A DNA stretch of 64,000 bases from Leptoclinus maculatus. Lineage: Eukaryota; Chordata; Actinopteri; Perciformes; Stichaeidae. Within the stretch, counting starts at the first letter, position 1; every line of letters starts with the position of its first letter. The position numbers and the translations under genes were made by a program. The notes under the pieces are model-generated. The model did no database searches and was not told the DNA's origin. It saw only the letters and a program-made list of their open reading frames with translations. Positions 1-12,536 of this stretch are shown in pieces. The stretch is from positions 8,680,986 to 8,744,985 of the forward strand of contig JAVDOI010000003.1 in assembly GCA_032191485.1 (NCBI GenBank). The letters run 5' to 3'.

Positions 1-1656
1 CCCACAAGCTCTCACACTCCCCACCTCCCTCTTCTCTCTTTTTTGTTGACTGTCAGGTCAGACTCCTCCTGTCGCTGCAGTCACATTCGTCTTTTGTGAC
101 ACTTTGCTACTCGGCTTCGCCCTTGAATTTTAAACATTTAAGCATGTGCACACATTGTAAAGATGTTAACCTTTTATATATCAGGGACCTGAGCTGTCCT
201 GTTAGCAGTTTCAACCCTATATCACGATGACCAATGGCCTAACGCACATCCCCACAGCCCTGAAGGAAACATCCACACTCGTGCTTCTCTTCTATCCAAA
301 AGCTATCGAGAGCAAACTGCCGTCTGGGGACAAAGAGAGAACATTTCAATTAATTGTACTGGACTTCTCTGAGCCATGATGTCTTTTGCAGAGTCAGTGT
401 TGAAACCCAACACTTCTTCATTTGTTCCCAGCGACCCACACAAAGACCTGCTGCACCACACGATATTCACACACACACACACATTAACAGTCTCCAGCAG
501 CCATTGCGCATACAGTACATGAAAGATCATCTGGCTCAGTGAGCCACAGAGCTGCTGTAAATGTATTTTACCGATGCCTAGGGGGTGATCTGTCCCGACT
601 TATAATATAACGCTTAACCTTAGATGGCACATTGTAGCAACAGACACACGCATGCACGAACTCTCTTTCTACGGTACATACATTTGTCTCTTTTATGGTC
701 GAGTCCGATCCATGTGATGCCTGTGGCGTGGGCAGGAAGTGCTGTGTTGTGATAGCCGTTCTCCGTTTCTCCAGAGGACACTTATACGAGTATATAGTCC
801 CTTCAGAGAGCCCCAACTACAACCTACACAAAAACAGCCTCTGCCATCTTGATTCTAGATTAAGTGAATGTCTATAAAAAGGCACCGAAAGCACGTCAAT
901 TTGGCTTGAAATGCTGTTTTGAGAATGAAAAATTGCATTTGACTGGAACCTCATATTTGTGCTCGGGACGTGGTTTTTCGCTCAGCCGGCAGTGTGGGAC
1001 AAAAGCTCGCTGGACATCTGTGGGCCGGTTAGAACCGCTGCGACTGTGTGATTAGCCTGCTAATGAAAAAGCCAGGAGAGACGTTTGATCTGGAAAACAC
1101 TCGCACTGCCTCCGTGCCACAGTTCCCCTTCTACTGTGTGGAGGACTCGACCATCACATGGTTTATTTTCTCTTTTTTTCCCCCGTATATATTCCCTGAG
1201 AATGTTTGCTTATCTTTAATGATGTTTTAACAATCCATTTCATGTCAAGTGTGCCACGAGGAAGGCAGCCTACAGCTACTGTTCGACTCGTCCAGTTATT
1301 CCAGGGATTCCTTGAGCACTGAGTGGATTTGTATATTTTTTTTGAGCTCATGTTGGATAGACGCAGTTCCACACTAAGCACTTGCAGATCTCCTTCGCTG
1401 TTTACCCCAGACACGTGTTGTTTTACTCCTTGCTAAGCGTATTTAGCTCCTGGCACATCACACATACGGCAGCATTGCTGGCAGCGATGCAACACCATGT
1501 AAGCTGATATTTACCAGGACAGCAGCCAGGCTGCCCTTTCTTTGCTTACCTTTTAACCAACACATTAGTCCCAAACCCATTTATTCAGTCAAAACATTGC
1601 AAACACTTTAAAACGAGCGCTTTCAAATATTTGACAAGTGCTAATGCTCCGTCTCA

Positions 1657-1691
<35 letters not shown>

Positions 1692-2205
1692 TACTAATCG
1701 TATGCACATTGTAACAGGGCAGTAGCTGAGTTGCTCAGTGACCCTTGCAGACACAGAGCTCTGCTGCTTTGTGCATCTGAATAATCTATAAATTGGAGGA
1801 ATGCAGAAGCAGGAAACAGCCAAAGGCTCAAGAATGCAAACTTTGCCCCGCTTGGTAGGAATCAGGTGATTGCATGTGCACACACTCGCTGCACGCCCCA
1901 CAACAAGACTGGAGACTGGAGACTGGAGGGGGGGGGAGATTTCATGCCTGAGCTGTTCTCACAGACCTATATGTCAAAGAAATGATTACAGCTCTGCATT
2001 TTACAAGAAACGACACGTTTTCCTGGGAGGAGGACTCCTCTGTTGTCAAATAAAACAAGTACCTCCCAGGTCTAGAACTGTGTAGAGGGGTTGTTTGCTT
2101 TGATCCGGAGTTTAATTGGAAATTGATATAATTTGGGCTTCAATCACGAGTGCGTGCTTATTCCATTTTACTTTGTTAAAATGGTGTGTTGACTTCCCGT
2201 TTCAG
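1..2205. other. Upstream intronic sequence of cnksr3, no exon recognised
   Basis: No exon is visible here. I looked for the SAM-domain exons that should precede the first visible cnksr3 exon and found no matching coding stretch, so they probably lie upstream of the window. The stretch holds a CA microsatellite at 1657-1689 and otherwise unique-looking DNA. It ends in the acceptor TTTCAG at 2200-2205. Confidence 0.6.
1657..1689. repeat. (CA)n microsatellite
   Basis: 33 bp of uninterrupted CA. A similar array lies at 3752-3778. Confidence 0.95.
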
Positions 2206-3751
2206 AACTATGGGGTAGAGACGGACAACTTGAAGAATCTGGTGGTGAGGATGAGAGCCGCCACCAACAGTCTACACTTGGCCACGTCTGACCGCAGGAA
2301 AAGCCTCGTGTATGAGGGCAGCATGTCACGCAAGCCGCCCAACGACTTCCTCACCTCTGTGGTCGAGCTGATCGGCGCTGCAAAGAGCCTCCTGGCTTGG
2401 CTCGACAGGTAAACATTTTTCTTTCTTTTTTTAGCCACAACCTGCTTGTGCAGGCCAGATATCAGAAATCAGAAGGGCTGCCATACGACTGCTACAGGCA
2501 TTTATCTTTTGGCAGAAAAGGACATTTTCAAAAAGTTAGCAACAGCCATTGCACATATCCATGCAGTTGGCCAAGTTACCACTACACACAGCTGTAAAGC
2601 AGAAATGCAAACCCCCCCCCGTGAGCTTTAAGTAGGGAGCTGGCAGGGTCCCCTGTGCTCTCCTGCCGACCTGCTCCACATCACACCATAAAAGCAGAGC
2701 ATGCTAAGCAGGACGCCAGGATTACGTGTTCGCTGGCTGAAACAAAGCTTCTGTTTTTTTGTGGCATAAAGAAGGTAAGATGAGGTCGTGATTTTAAATG
2801 GTAGTTGTGATGTTTAGATGAGAGCAATGTGTTTAAAAGTGCTGTGCTGACAATGACGTCCGTGTAGTTCACATTTATACATGTTTTTATTTTGAAATGA
2901 GCAGACCTACTTGAAGGACTGCATGGAGGGTTGGGTCCTGATGTGATTCATACGCATATGTTTTAGATGGAGTTCACCTAAGCCCAGCAATCAGAGCAAG
3001 GTTCACTGAGTCTATAAAGTATAGTGTTTGTAGCTTACAGCTGATTCCACAGTAAATCACTTGAGACATATACGCTCCATGGCCACTTTATTAGGTACAC
3101 CAATACAATTAGATGCAAACCACTACAACAGCTCTGCTGCATTTTCTTTCTTAATGAAGCTTATAATGTCTTTGTTCAAACTTTCCGAGATGTGTTAATT
3201 GAACTATATGTTTATTACTGAAGTCATAGTTAGTGGCGATGACATACACAGAGCTGCATTTTGAAATGTGTTTCCAATATTCTTCTTCTCTCATGCAACG
3301 GGGCGGGTAAAATATCACCTCTCAGTATAATCCAGCTCACTTCAACACCCCCATGCAGACTACAGCCTCAGTAATACACATGTAGTTAAATGAACATTAT
3401 GATCTCTGTGAAGGTAGAATTCATGGATGAGCTCGTACAGGTGTGCTCGTACATTAAAGTGACCACTGAGTGTTGCGATAAGCATCACACATTGGTGTCC
3501 GATGCTCCGATCTTAAAACGATTGGGCCATGTGAATGACTAACTCTCAACCCAACTCTGCAGTCCGTCGCTGGCTCCTAATGTTCTCCTTTACGCTCTTT
3601 GTCTGCTTGCAGGACGCCTCTTACGGGGATCAGTGACTTCACAGCCACCAAGAACAAGATCATTCAGCTGTGCCTGGAGCTCACCACCACAGTTCAACAG
3701 GTCTGCACGCTAGTTAGCTCAACAGCACACTAGCTAGCTAGCCCCTGGGAA

Positions 3752-3783
<32 letters not shown>

Positions 3784-6700
3784 ACAATAGGTTTTTCCAC
3801 CGAGCACATACCGGCCCAGGGGCACAGACGTGCAAGCTAAAGTGTTGGAGAAGAGAGAGTTATGGGAAATGTGGTCTGGCAGCCATGACACAAGCCTGAA
3901 GCCAGCAGTCTGAGCACATTATTGCAAATGCTGATGTTTTTCTTGGGCTCTTTTCCTCCTCACGCTGGCTAATGAGGAGACCCCCTTTAGTGCGGGGACG
4001 TTTAATGGTAAGCGTCGCTTTTGTGTTTCCAGTTTCATAAAACCCACTGGCGCTCTTTTAAAAGGCGGCCGCCAACATTCCCCAGGCTGCCGTACACTTT
4101 CAGCCATGTGGTTCCTGTTTCTGCTCCTCCAAGACGCTCGCAGCGGGAGACCAAACTGTCTGAAAGTGCTTCCTGTGTGTGTGTTGGTTTAGTGCAGGGG
4201 TTGAGGAGCTGCTCCATCTGACGGAGCATACATCCAATACGTCTCACAACTTACTGCTTAGCATTGCTCGAGCATTGCATCACGATACAATTGGGTGTCG
4301 ACTTCGGTCGTTTTTCATCCAACCAGAAGTGGTTGCTCGTATGTCTTAAACAAAGGGAGCTGGTGAGTGGCCTTTTCTTCAGGATCAAAGACGTTAGCTT
4401 GTATGAGCAATTTGTTCTCCCTAAAGGGTTCGCCTTAAAGCAAAGCCCGCGAAGCAACTCATTTTACGCGGCCAGCGAAAGTGGCTGCAGACACTGCAGG
4501 TGTCATTTTTTAGGGGGTTATTGCATCAAAATAAATTCCTTTCCCAGAGTGCCTATTTCCTCGCCACAGTCTGGGATTTCAGCGCCTCTGGTGATTTACT
4601 GTGGGTGCCTCGGTCATGGTCTTCCAGGGGAAGTGGGGGGTATACGTTTCCCACACTGCCACGGGTAGTGTAGAGGTTACGGTGTAGAATAAACTCCCGA
4701 TAGGTGCTGAAAGAGCCTTGTAAGACTGGAGGGATTAGTTTCCTCCAACAACTGGAGGAGAGATGCAGTTTGGTCCTCCGTTCGGAGCTCCGTGTGCAAC
4801 TGCAGGAACACTGATGGGGAGGCTTCTGTCCAACTCATCGCATCATTTAAGTGTCTAACCTGGCACGGAGTTAGCAGACTCTTGGCTTCCTTTCTCATTT
4901 CTTTAGACCATTTAGCCTCCCTTGAGCCACTGGTTAATAAAATAGGTGGCGCAGGAGGCTGCCGCAGTGATTAGTTTTATGATGGGGGAGGGACGGCGTG
5001 AGGTTTGCGTAGCTCCTTCATGAACTTCAGCCAAGAATTGGGGCTTTTCAGGTCACACAATTTATGTGTTCTGCCTGAATGAAGCCTGTGTGTACACACA
5101 CAATGGGACACGTCCATAAAGCCGTGAGCGCATCAGCCATCTTGGCTGACCCGTCAGCGTGGAGGTCATTCTCTTTCAACGAACCACATTTTTATATATC
5201 GATCCCCCGTGTCTTTTATCTGCGCCTCCCACTCCTGAAATGTTGGCTCAGATATGAAGTTTATATCTCTCTTCTCTAGTTAAAAAAAAAAAAAAAAAGA
5301 TTCCATTATATAGGCCAAACACTGAACTTTAGCAAATGTATCCATCATATGTTCATACATTATGAATAACAGGATGTCACAAGGTCTTTATTTCACTTCA
5401 GTGTAAAGGCAGCTACACTGCAGGTTCCCGCACTGTGCCAGCACTTCTCTCTCTCTCTCTCTCGCGCTCTCTCTCTCGGCCACTTCATTGCTCGACCATG
5501 CAAATCCGCTCTGCTGGCAGATCAAAGGCCCAGAGAGCAGCACACAGAGAGTCATCTGATCCACACCGGCTGTGGGATCAAGTCCATAACGTGAGGGATC
5601 AGTACACCCAGGGAATTGTCCCTCAGCCTCCCTCAGCGCTTAGTTACTATCCAGATCCCGTCTACTACAAGGACTTTGGTTTTGACAAAGATGAAGGGAT
5701 TCATCTGGATATCACCAACAGATCTTAGAGGGATCATCTGCGATATTGTCTTCACATTATCTGATGGTGCTACGAGACGAGAGAAATGTTCCGTAAATGT
5801 TAAAACCTGATGGGAGGTATGCCTACCCATGTCTGCAGCACACACACACACCGATACCGTTTTGTTTCGCGACCTCTGAACATGTATTTTTAGCTCATCC
5901 CTCTTGGCTCGGTCAACAGTGCAGTCATCCAAACATGGGCCAGTCTCTAAAAGAAATATGCAGTCGCATGTTTACACTAGCAAAGCCAAATTCTTTCTGA
6001 AACCGCCATATGTTCTTGGCTGACTTTAAAAAATGTATTGTAGGGAAACATGAGTTTGGGACCAATACATGTCAAATGAATTGAAATGATTGCGTTTTTC
6101 CTACATAATGTTTATATTACCCCCCCTCCTCCCCTCCTCCCCCCAAGCAGGGGGAATGTGGTAAAGTCACGTGTATATTACTTTACCAAAAGAGATTAAT
6201 CCTTCAAACGCTGATCAAAAATCATGGGAGCCTATGATGCACTCTGCTTTGATGCGAGGCCATCGCTCACGGCCACAGACAGTCATTCAAATCCTTTATA
6301 GGCAAACAAACTAACAGTATGACAAGCCAAGTGCATTTTGAAAACAGACGCCCCCCCTTTAGCCCAGTGGAATGTGCCAGCTATGGAAATATGGAAAAAC
6401 TTGCTCGACCCCCATTCGCCGTCTGCACAATGGATGCACAACGAGCAACAGAGCCGGCTTTGTGCGCGGCACATGTCTGTGCATGTCACTAATACTGTGA
6501 GGGCCACAACACCAACATCCCTTTATTTTGCATCGACAGAGGCTTGTGGCTTGTGAGGCCTCTCTGGAGATAGAAGAGACTTGTTGAAGTAGTGTGCTCT
6601 CTAGTTATGACGGAAGCATTTTACCTGTGTTTTGATGGATAGATGGCCTCCCTTCGGGCATTTTTCCAGCATAGAGCTAATTTCAGGGACCCCCACATGA

Positions 6701-7375
6701 ACCAGGGGCTCTTTCACCACCAAACAACACAGTTGTCCGGGGAGGCTGTTGCCTCAGCTGTGGCCAGTCCAGCTGTGCAGTCTGTGAGTGCCGTGTCGGG
6801 ACACTTAAGAGGGGACGGCGGACAGTCTCCCAGCTGACTTTGCTGATTTCATTGTTATCTCCCAAACAACCGTGATCACAGCTACTGTATCTCATTTGAC
6901 TTCCTGAAACCCCTGCCTCCACTAGCCCACACACTTCCAACTGTGGAAAGCAGCGATGCATCCAAATGTTTGCAGAAAACCACATCACTGTTTGGATGAA
7001 ACACCATTACATGTTTTCTCCAATTGTTTTTTTTCCCCATGACGTCATCACATTGTTACTCTATGAGTGTTTGTATGGTATTCACGTTTAAAAGTATTTT
7101 ACTGAACCACATAGGGCATTATGCAATTATGGCCTCCCCCAGAATTTAGGCAGAGAGGTAGTTTGAATCTGAAAAGCTGTTTATTTGAGGCTGTTCTACA
7201 TTTGTCTCAGTTCTATATCAGGAATGCTGATTATATCGTATTTACCCAACCCCTATACTTTTTTTTTTCTTCCTCTTTCCTGTTGTTTACTGCTCACAAG
7301 CCTAATCTGTCATCACTGTCCTCTGTGTAACAGGACTGCAGTGTTTACGAGATGGAAGAGAAGATCCTGGAAGTT
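2206..7375 (+). CDS. cnksr3: cnksr3 exons encoding the CRIC region
   Basis: Three exons (2206-2408, 3613-3700, 7334-7375) encode the conserved region in CNK. Diagnostic stretches are PNDFLTSVVELIGAAKSLLA in the first exon and TKNKIIQLCLELTTTVQQ in the second. Arg68 of the window frame is split over the first junction (AG|G). The third exon is only 42 bp, in phase 0. The introns are 1.2 kb and 3.6 kb and hold a MITE-like repeat and a CA array. Confidence 0.95.
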
Positions 7376-7879
7376 GTAAGTATACCGTATCCCTTCTCTT
7401 CGGTTCTTGCTAATGTAAACTATACGAGACCCTAAAGTTCCTAGATCTGGTACATCGTTTGGGTAAATGTCTTTTTTACATGTGTGACATGCTCTCAGTA
7501 GCGAGGTCCTTTTTTCTGAGTGAATAGAGCAGACGGGTCTATAGGATTGCCAACAGAGGAGGCGGCTCTCTAATACGCCCTGGCCATCAATCAGTGTTTC
7601 CTGTTCCTGACGCTCTCCAGACCCCTCGGGCTAACACTGGGCTTCCTCTAGCACTCCGTCTCTCTCTCTCTCAGACAACCCAAGTGAAGTCCGCATTAGA
7701 GCCGAGTCTTCTACTTGTGTCACCCTCACCTCCTCTACATAAAGTGTACGCCATGTGTTCTGAGCAGAGACGTCACAGAAAGGACCCCCCTCTAATAATG
7801 ACAAATGACAGTTTTTGTCCTGAAACGAGCAAGCAACTGCACAGAAAGAAGGGTGTGATGTGCAGAGGACTGATCAGTG

Positions 7880-7939
<60 letters not shown>

Positions 7940-10900
7940 AGTGGAACGTCCAGTTAATAGCGCACTAATGGTCCCCTTTAAGCCCATTAAGCCTTGCACT
8001 AAACATGAGCATACACTCAGAGAGTCGTGTGCAGAGGGAGTAGGTCAACGAACTAATGAAGGAGAAGGTCTTCGTATTGCAGTAGTAGCAGTGTGACCTT
8101 GCTTGTTCCAACCTGTACAACACGCAGTGGTTATAAGAGGCACAATTCACCATTCGAGTATTTAGCGCGGCGCTTAGAACCACAGTGAGAAGTAGAGTAT
8201 TGTGCTTCTCATTTTATTTACCGATGAACTTTCTTTTGCCTTTTTTTTCCTCTGCAGTCTAAGATTTTGAACAGCATCTGTGATCAGACCGTGAGAACCA
8301 CCTCCGACCCCCTGATGAGCCAGTCGGCCTGCTTGGATGAGGTCCAGCTGACCGATATCAGACCGGGAGAGGGTCTGGTAAGGAATGCTGCTTTTTGTTT
8401 TTTCCTTCCTCTTTTTGTTTTTTCTCTTCCGAGTGTGCAGGCCAGGAATGCATGCAATGTGTGTCAAATTGTCGACCTCACATTGCCGTCGTACGTGTCT
8501 CTCCCTTTGGGAGTATTGTATTTTTACTGAAACTGTTTTTTGCCCCTAGGGGATGTACATCAAGTCTACCTACGATGGGTTACATGTCATCACGGGAACC
8601 ACAGAACATGTAAGTATGACGGTATGCTGACCACAAGAATACATTGACCAGAATGAGGCAGTTAGCCATTACCGCTCCTTACTATTCAATTTTTTTGTTG
8701 GAAAAAGACAATACCTCCCCCTCTTTCTCATCTTCCTCTTCATTGTCCTCCTCCTCTGCTGAGGGCACACCGAGTTATCCGAGGGAGTTAAGAGCTGCTG
8801 ATCCGTAAAGGGAACTGTTTGTCATATTTACTGATTACTGGAGTGCAGAAGCCTCCACTGCCTCCGCAGAAAGACGTCCTACCTTTCCCCCACGCTGAGA
8901 CAACCAGTCGGTGACTAACACACCAGCATCACGGCCACGGTTGGATCCTCACGCCTCCGGTCCTTAATCGTGAATCAGGGCCTGAATCATCACCAATAAT
9001 AACTAGTTAATCCCGTTTGACATCCGTGTGACATGAAAAACAATTCAACTGATATTCATACACGCAGAGAGTGTTTGTGTTTTCTCACGAATTGAACTCA
9101 AGTGTGTTTGTTTATCAGATATTTGCTCTTTGAATGGAGTGTTTCAAAGGCAGACAGGGCTGGCACTAAAGCAGGGACAATTTCAACAAAGTTTTGTAAC
9201 TAGTAAGTTGTGTCTGTGTTTTATGAAAGTGGTTTATCGGGCTTTGACCTTTTTACTTTGTTTGTTCTTTAGTCACCAGCAGACCTGAGCAGGAAGATCC
9301 ATGCTGGCGATGAGGTGATCCAGGTCAACCAGCAGACAGTGGTAGGAACCTTTTCTTTTTGTTTTTCTTTGGATAACTACATATTTGACCGTACGTACTG
9401 TCAATTTGAGTACACACTGTGAATGTTAATGGGATATTAATGGTGTTTGTGTGTTTTTAACCAGGTGGGCTGGCAGCTGAAATACCTGGTTGTCAAACTG
9501 AGGGAGGACCCCAAAGGTGTGGTTCTACTCCTGAAGAAGAGGCCCTCGGGCACAACAGGTTTCACCCCCGCCCCACTCAAGAACATGCGCTGGAAGCCCG
9601 CAGTACAACAGGTACACGCACACAAACACACACACTCGTGCTCCTTTCATTATGGAAGATCTACGAACGCCTGTGCGTCTAGTCATTGTCCACCAATTAT
9701 CAGCTTTTTAGGGAGTTGGTTCTAGAAAACAGCAAGTTCAGACAAGTGTCGCAGAGCCACCCTGAAAGTGCCGCCGGCTGAATCACATACAACATTGAGT
9801 TCTTCTTCACGTGCATCATCAGGGGCAAACAAAGTCCCACGATGTCACTCGGTCTCGGAGATAAAGCCGGCAGCCTACAGTGTTGGAGTCTGGTTAGATT
9901 GTATCTGCTTTATTAGAAGGAAATTGCCCCAGATGTTGCCATCAAAAGAAGACAATGGGACTTAAGATAATTCATGTTATTTGGGTTTTTGTCTATTCAA
10001 AGAAAGGTCAGGGGTAGCTGATAAATATTGTGCTAATAAGGTTATGTGACTGTAATCCAATTTGCTGCTCTCCCTCATGTGAACACATTAGGCTTCACTT
10101 AGCTTCTAACCACATCTCTGCACCTGAGTCCCGTTTTAACAGAAAGGGAGACAATAAGCCCGTTGTAAACTAACACTACCAAAAAATCACAGGCGCTGCT
10201 TGTGTCTTATCACGCGTAGCCTGATAGCCAGAGAAGGCAAGATGAGAAGATATCAGATAAAGAGTGGGTTTCTCAAAACAACAAAGAGCCTCTCAACACA
10301 GAGGTGGCCAATGTCAACATCGTCACCAGCATCTTGTTTTAACAAGTAGTCCGGGCTATCGGAGGCAGACATCTCAGTTTATCTGAGATAATAGGGCTCC
10401 AGAAGAAGACAAAGCATACACCCTGATTGAGGAATGGATGACACTGGCTTAGTAATACTGTATCATTTGTACACATGGGAGCTATTTGGACAAGAAAAGT
10501 GGGTGGAAATGATTCATAAGATCCATAAGCATATCGTTTAGGTCTGATGAGAGCGGCAGTGAATATGAGTCCTAACAATCGCGTCATGGGCACAATGTTG
10601 TTGAGTGTCGGGAGACATAACTGTGGTAAATGAGTACAGTTTTAAGTACATGTCTTGCGGACTATTTTGGACTTTCGCTTACAATCTTTCCATAGCTCAA
10701 ACAAGAAGGTTCATACTCAGGGGGGGGAGACGCACTTAAATGTCTCGCCACATGTGTTAAACTCCTCCCAGTTGCCAGCAAGTCCTATTTGGTCTTAAAC
10801 CGAGAGCAGTGACTTTATCTGTTTTTTGACCGTAAACTGACGTTGATACATTGTGTGTTTTTCAGAACAATTCCTCCCTGATCAAAGTCCAGTCTCCCTG

Positions 10901-12536
10901 CGGCTCAGCTAACGGATCGACCAAAAAGGAGAAGTCGGCTATCCTCAACTTGTACATCCCCCCTCCTCCTCCAATGCCGTACACCCCACGGTGAGCTCAT
11001 TGTGTTATCAGGTTGAATTGTATTCAACAAGTTGAGTTCTTTAAAGTTGGAACATGGGAACGAAGCCTTAAAACAACAACCAAAAACTAGACCAGCCTGC
11101 AGTAAGCGACCCCTTACTCACCCCGGCTTCTACCCCTCACATCGGGTTGATAACGAGTGTGTCCCTGACCTGCGATCGCCTTACCTCCCTCTCCTCCTAC
11201 TGCACATTCCATTCTGCTTGTGTTCAGCCCACTCTGCTCCCACCGGAGTGGGATGTGGCGTGGTAATAAATGAGCATTTGTTTTTTCTCCACGCAGAGAG
11301 GAGAGAACGGACTGCTTCCGCAGCAGCATTAGCAAAAGACCAAAGGGCTCCGAGTCACCCAACTCCTATCTGGACCAGGAGAGCAGAAGACGCTGCACCA
11401 TCGCAGATTACGACCAGCTGAGCGTCGGCTGTCCCATCGAGGCCAACGTGATCCAGCCCAGAATGAGGGAGCACAAGTCCTCGGGTGGTCAGTAGTTTCC
11501 TCATTCAGAGAATCTTAGAAACATTCCACCGATCGCTTTTAAATTATGGCAATTGACGAATATGAAACTCTTGCCTCTAGGTAAGCCCCGGCCGCTCTCC
11601 ATGCCAGTGGACACCTGCCTTGGAGTGGTGGATCCCTACGCTAAGCCCTGGAACCAGGGAAGGAAAGGTACGCACAAGATACCGTTCACGTTCAGGTGGA
11701 AACCCTGATGATTCCATGTTTGAGCCTCACTTCAAGGACTGCATACTTATGGTTCATACAAATTATGAGCAACAAAAGCAGAGACGCATAGCACACAACA
11801 CTGCCATCAATTGCTCTACAAGTGACATTTGAGCACATTTAAGTTGTCAAGAGCCTGAATATCAGAAGAAAACCAATATAATGGTAGAATCAAGATTATT
11901 ACATATCCATTATATTATCTCATGAAAGATTAAAGCATACATTGTTTAAATTCACAGAGCTAGGCTAGCTGTTTCCAGCCTTCATGCTAAGCTAACCGCT
12001 CTCTCCAGCTCTATATATATCGAGCGGATAGATATGAGAGTGGTATCGCTCTTCTTATCTGATTCTGCAAAATAAGCGTATTTCCAAAAAAAGGTCCAAC
12101 TAACACTAAATAATTAACATCAGTGCTGATGTTACACACTGCTTTGTGTGGCAATAGATGCTAGAAAGCCTTTGACTTAAAACAGCCAGAGCCTCCATCT
12201 AATGCTACTGCTGAGCTGACGTCTCGCTGTCTCTCTGCCTCAGGTGAGGACCTCCTGTACAGATACCTGAGCAATGAGAGGATCCCCACCATTGCAGAGG
12301 AGGTCCCCTCGGTGTCTCCACCCTACAGGCCTGCGGGGGAGCGTCACCTGGTCCGAGTGGACCACATCCGGGGCAGCCGCTACTACTCCAACTCCGACCT
12401 CCACAACAGCGCCACCATTCCCTACCAGGAGGACATCAAAAAGGCCCCCGTAGGCCCCGCCTCCAAGCGTGCCACGGCAGAACGCTCACTACTGGTCAGT
12501 TGGATCACGCGGCTTAAGCTATTGACTCACTCATGA
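2206..12536 (+). CDS. cnksr3: CNKSR3, connector enhancer of kinase suppressor of Ras 3 (5'-partial; short isoform end)
   Basis: CNK proteins are scaffolds at the membrane that organise Ras-Raf-MAPK signalling; mammalian CNKSR3 is also linked to aldosterone-regulated sodium channel control (family knowledge). Eleven exons with GT-AG borders and matching phases: 2206-2408, 3613-3700, 7334-7375, 8258-8377, 8550-8609, 9273-9341, 9465-9611, 10866-10990, 11297-11487, 11581-11667, 12244-12536. Together they give 474 aa and a TGA stop. The frame starts at N-Y-G-V-E, which in human CNKSR3 follows the SAM domain, so about 77 N-terminal residues are off the window. Domains: CRIC residues 1-110, PDZ about 140-240, DUF1170-type linker to the end. 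The C-terminus TRLKLLTHS matches the human ending TRLKLLTH, which separates CNKSR3 from CNKSR1/2. The last exon can be spliced out of at 12494 to join the ipcef1 exons. Confidence 0.96.
3074..3471. mobile_element. MITE-like repeat with terminal inverted repeats
   Basis: The left end GGCCACTTTATTAGGTACACC and the right end, read in reverse, CACTCAGTGGTCACTTTAAT are imperfect inverted repeats. The interior TACAACAGCTCTGC and AAGCTTATAATGTC matches a family I recall as common in teleost genomes. It lies in a cnksr3 intron; no coding capacity. Confidence 0.7.
7882..7936. repeat. (GT)n microsatellite
   Basis: 55 bp of uninterrupted GT in a cnksr3 intron. Confidence 0.97.
8258..9611 (+). CDS. cnksr3: cnksr3 exons encoding the PDZ domain
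   Basis: Four phase-0 exons (8258-8377, 8550-8609, 9273-9341, 9465-9611) encode the PDZ domain. The carboxylate-binding loop appears as GEGLGMYIKS rather than the textbook GLGF, as in other CNKs. It is followed by [20 protein letters not shown] and VVLLLKKRP, the usual second half of a PDZ fold. PDZ domains bind C-terminal peptides of partner proteins. Four exons of 60-147 bp, all symmetric, keep the frame if skipped singly. Confidence 0.95.
10866..12536 (+). CDS. cnksr3: cnksr3 C-terminal linker exons, with composite last exon
   Basis: Exons 10866-10990, 11297-11487, 11581-11667 and 12244-12536 encode the Pro-rich IPPPPPMPYTPR stretch, KGSESPNSYLDQESRRR, KPRPLSMP and RYLSNERIPTIAEE, all clear CNKSR3 landmarks. 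The final exon is composite. Left unspliced it continues after the codons for S-L-L through VSWITRLKLLTHS to TGA at 12534-12536. An internal donor (CTG|GTCAGT, exon end 12494) leaves phase 0 and joins the exon at 14772. Both forms are plausible products; which dominates cannot be read from DNA. Confidence 0.92.
11953..12092. repeat. Common teleost interspersed repeat fragment
   Basis: Contains AGAGCTAGGCTAGCTGTTTC, ATGCTAAGCTAA, AGATATGAGAGTGGTATCG and AATAAGCGTATTTCC, a string of motifs recurring in many teleost introns and UTRs. Family name uncertain. Confidence 0.7.

Noticed and set aside
1..2205. Possible SAM-domain exons of cnksr3
   Set aside because: No stretch encodes anything like the expected residues before N-Y-G-V-E. 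The exons must be outside the window.
5435..5728. 97-codon open frame on the + strand
   Set aside because: Starts in a CT microsatellite, no splice sites that fit the cnksr3 phase, no recognised family. It lies in the intron between 3700 and 7334 and is probably chance.
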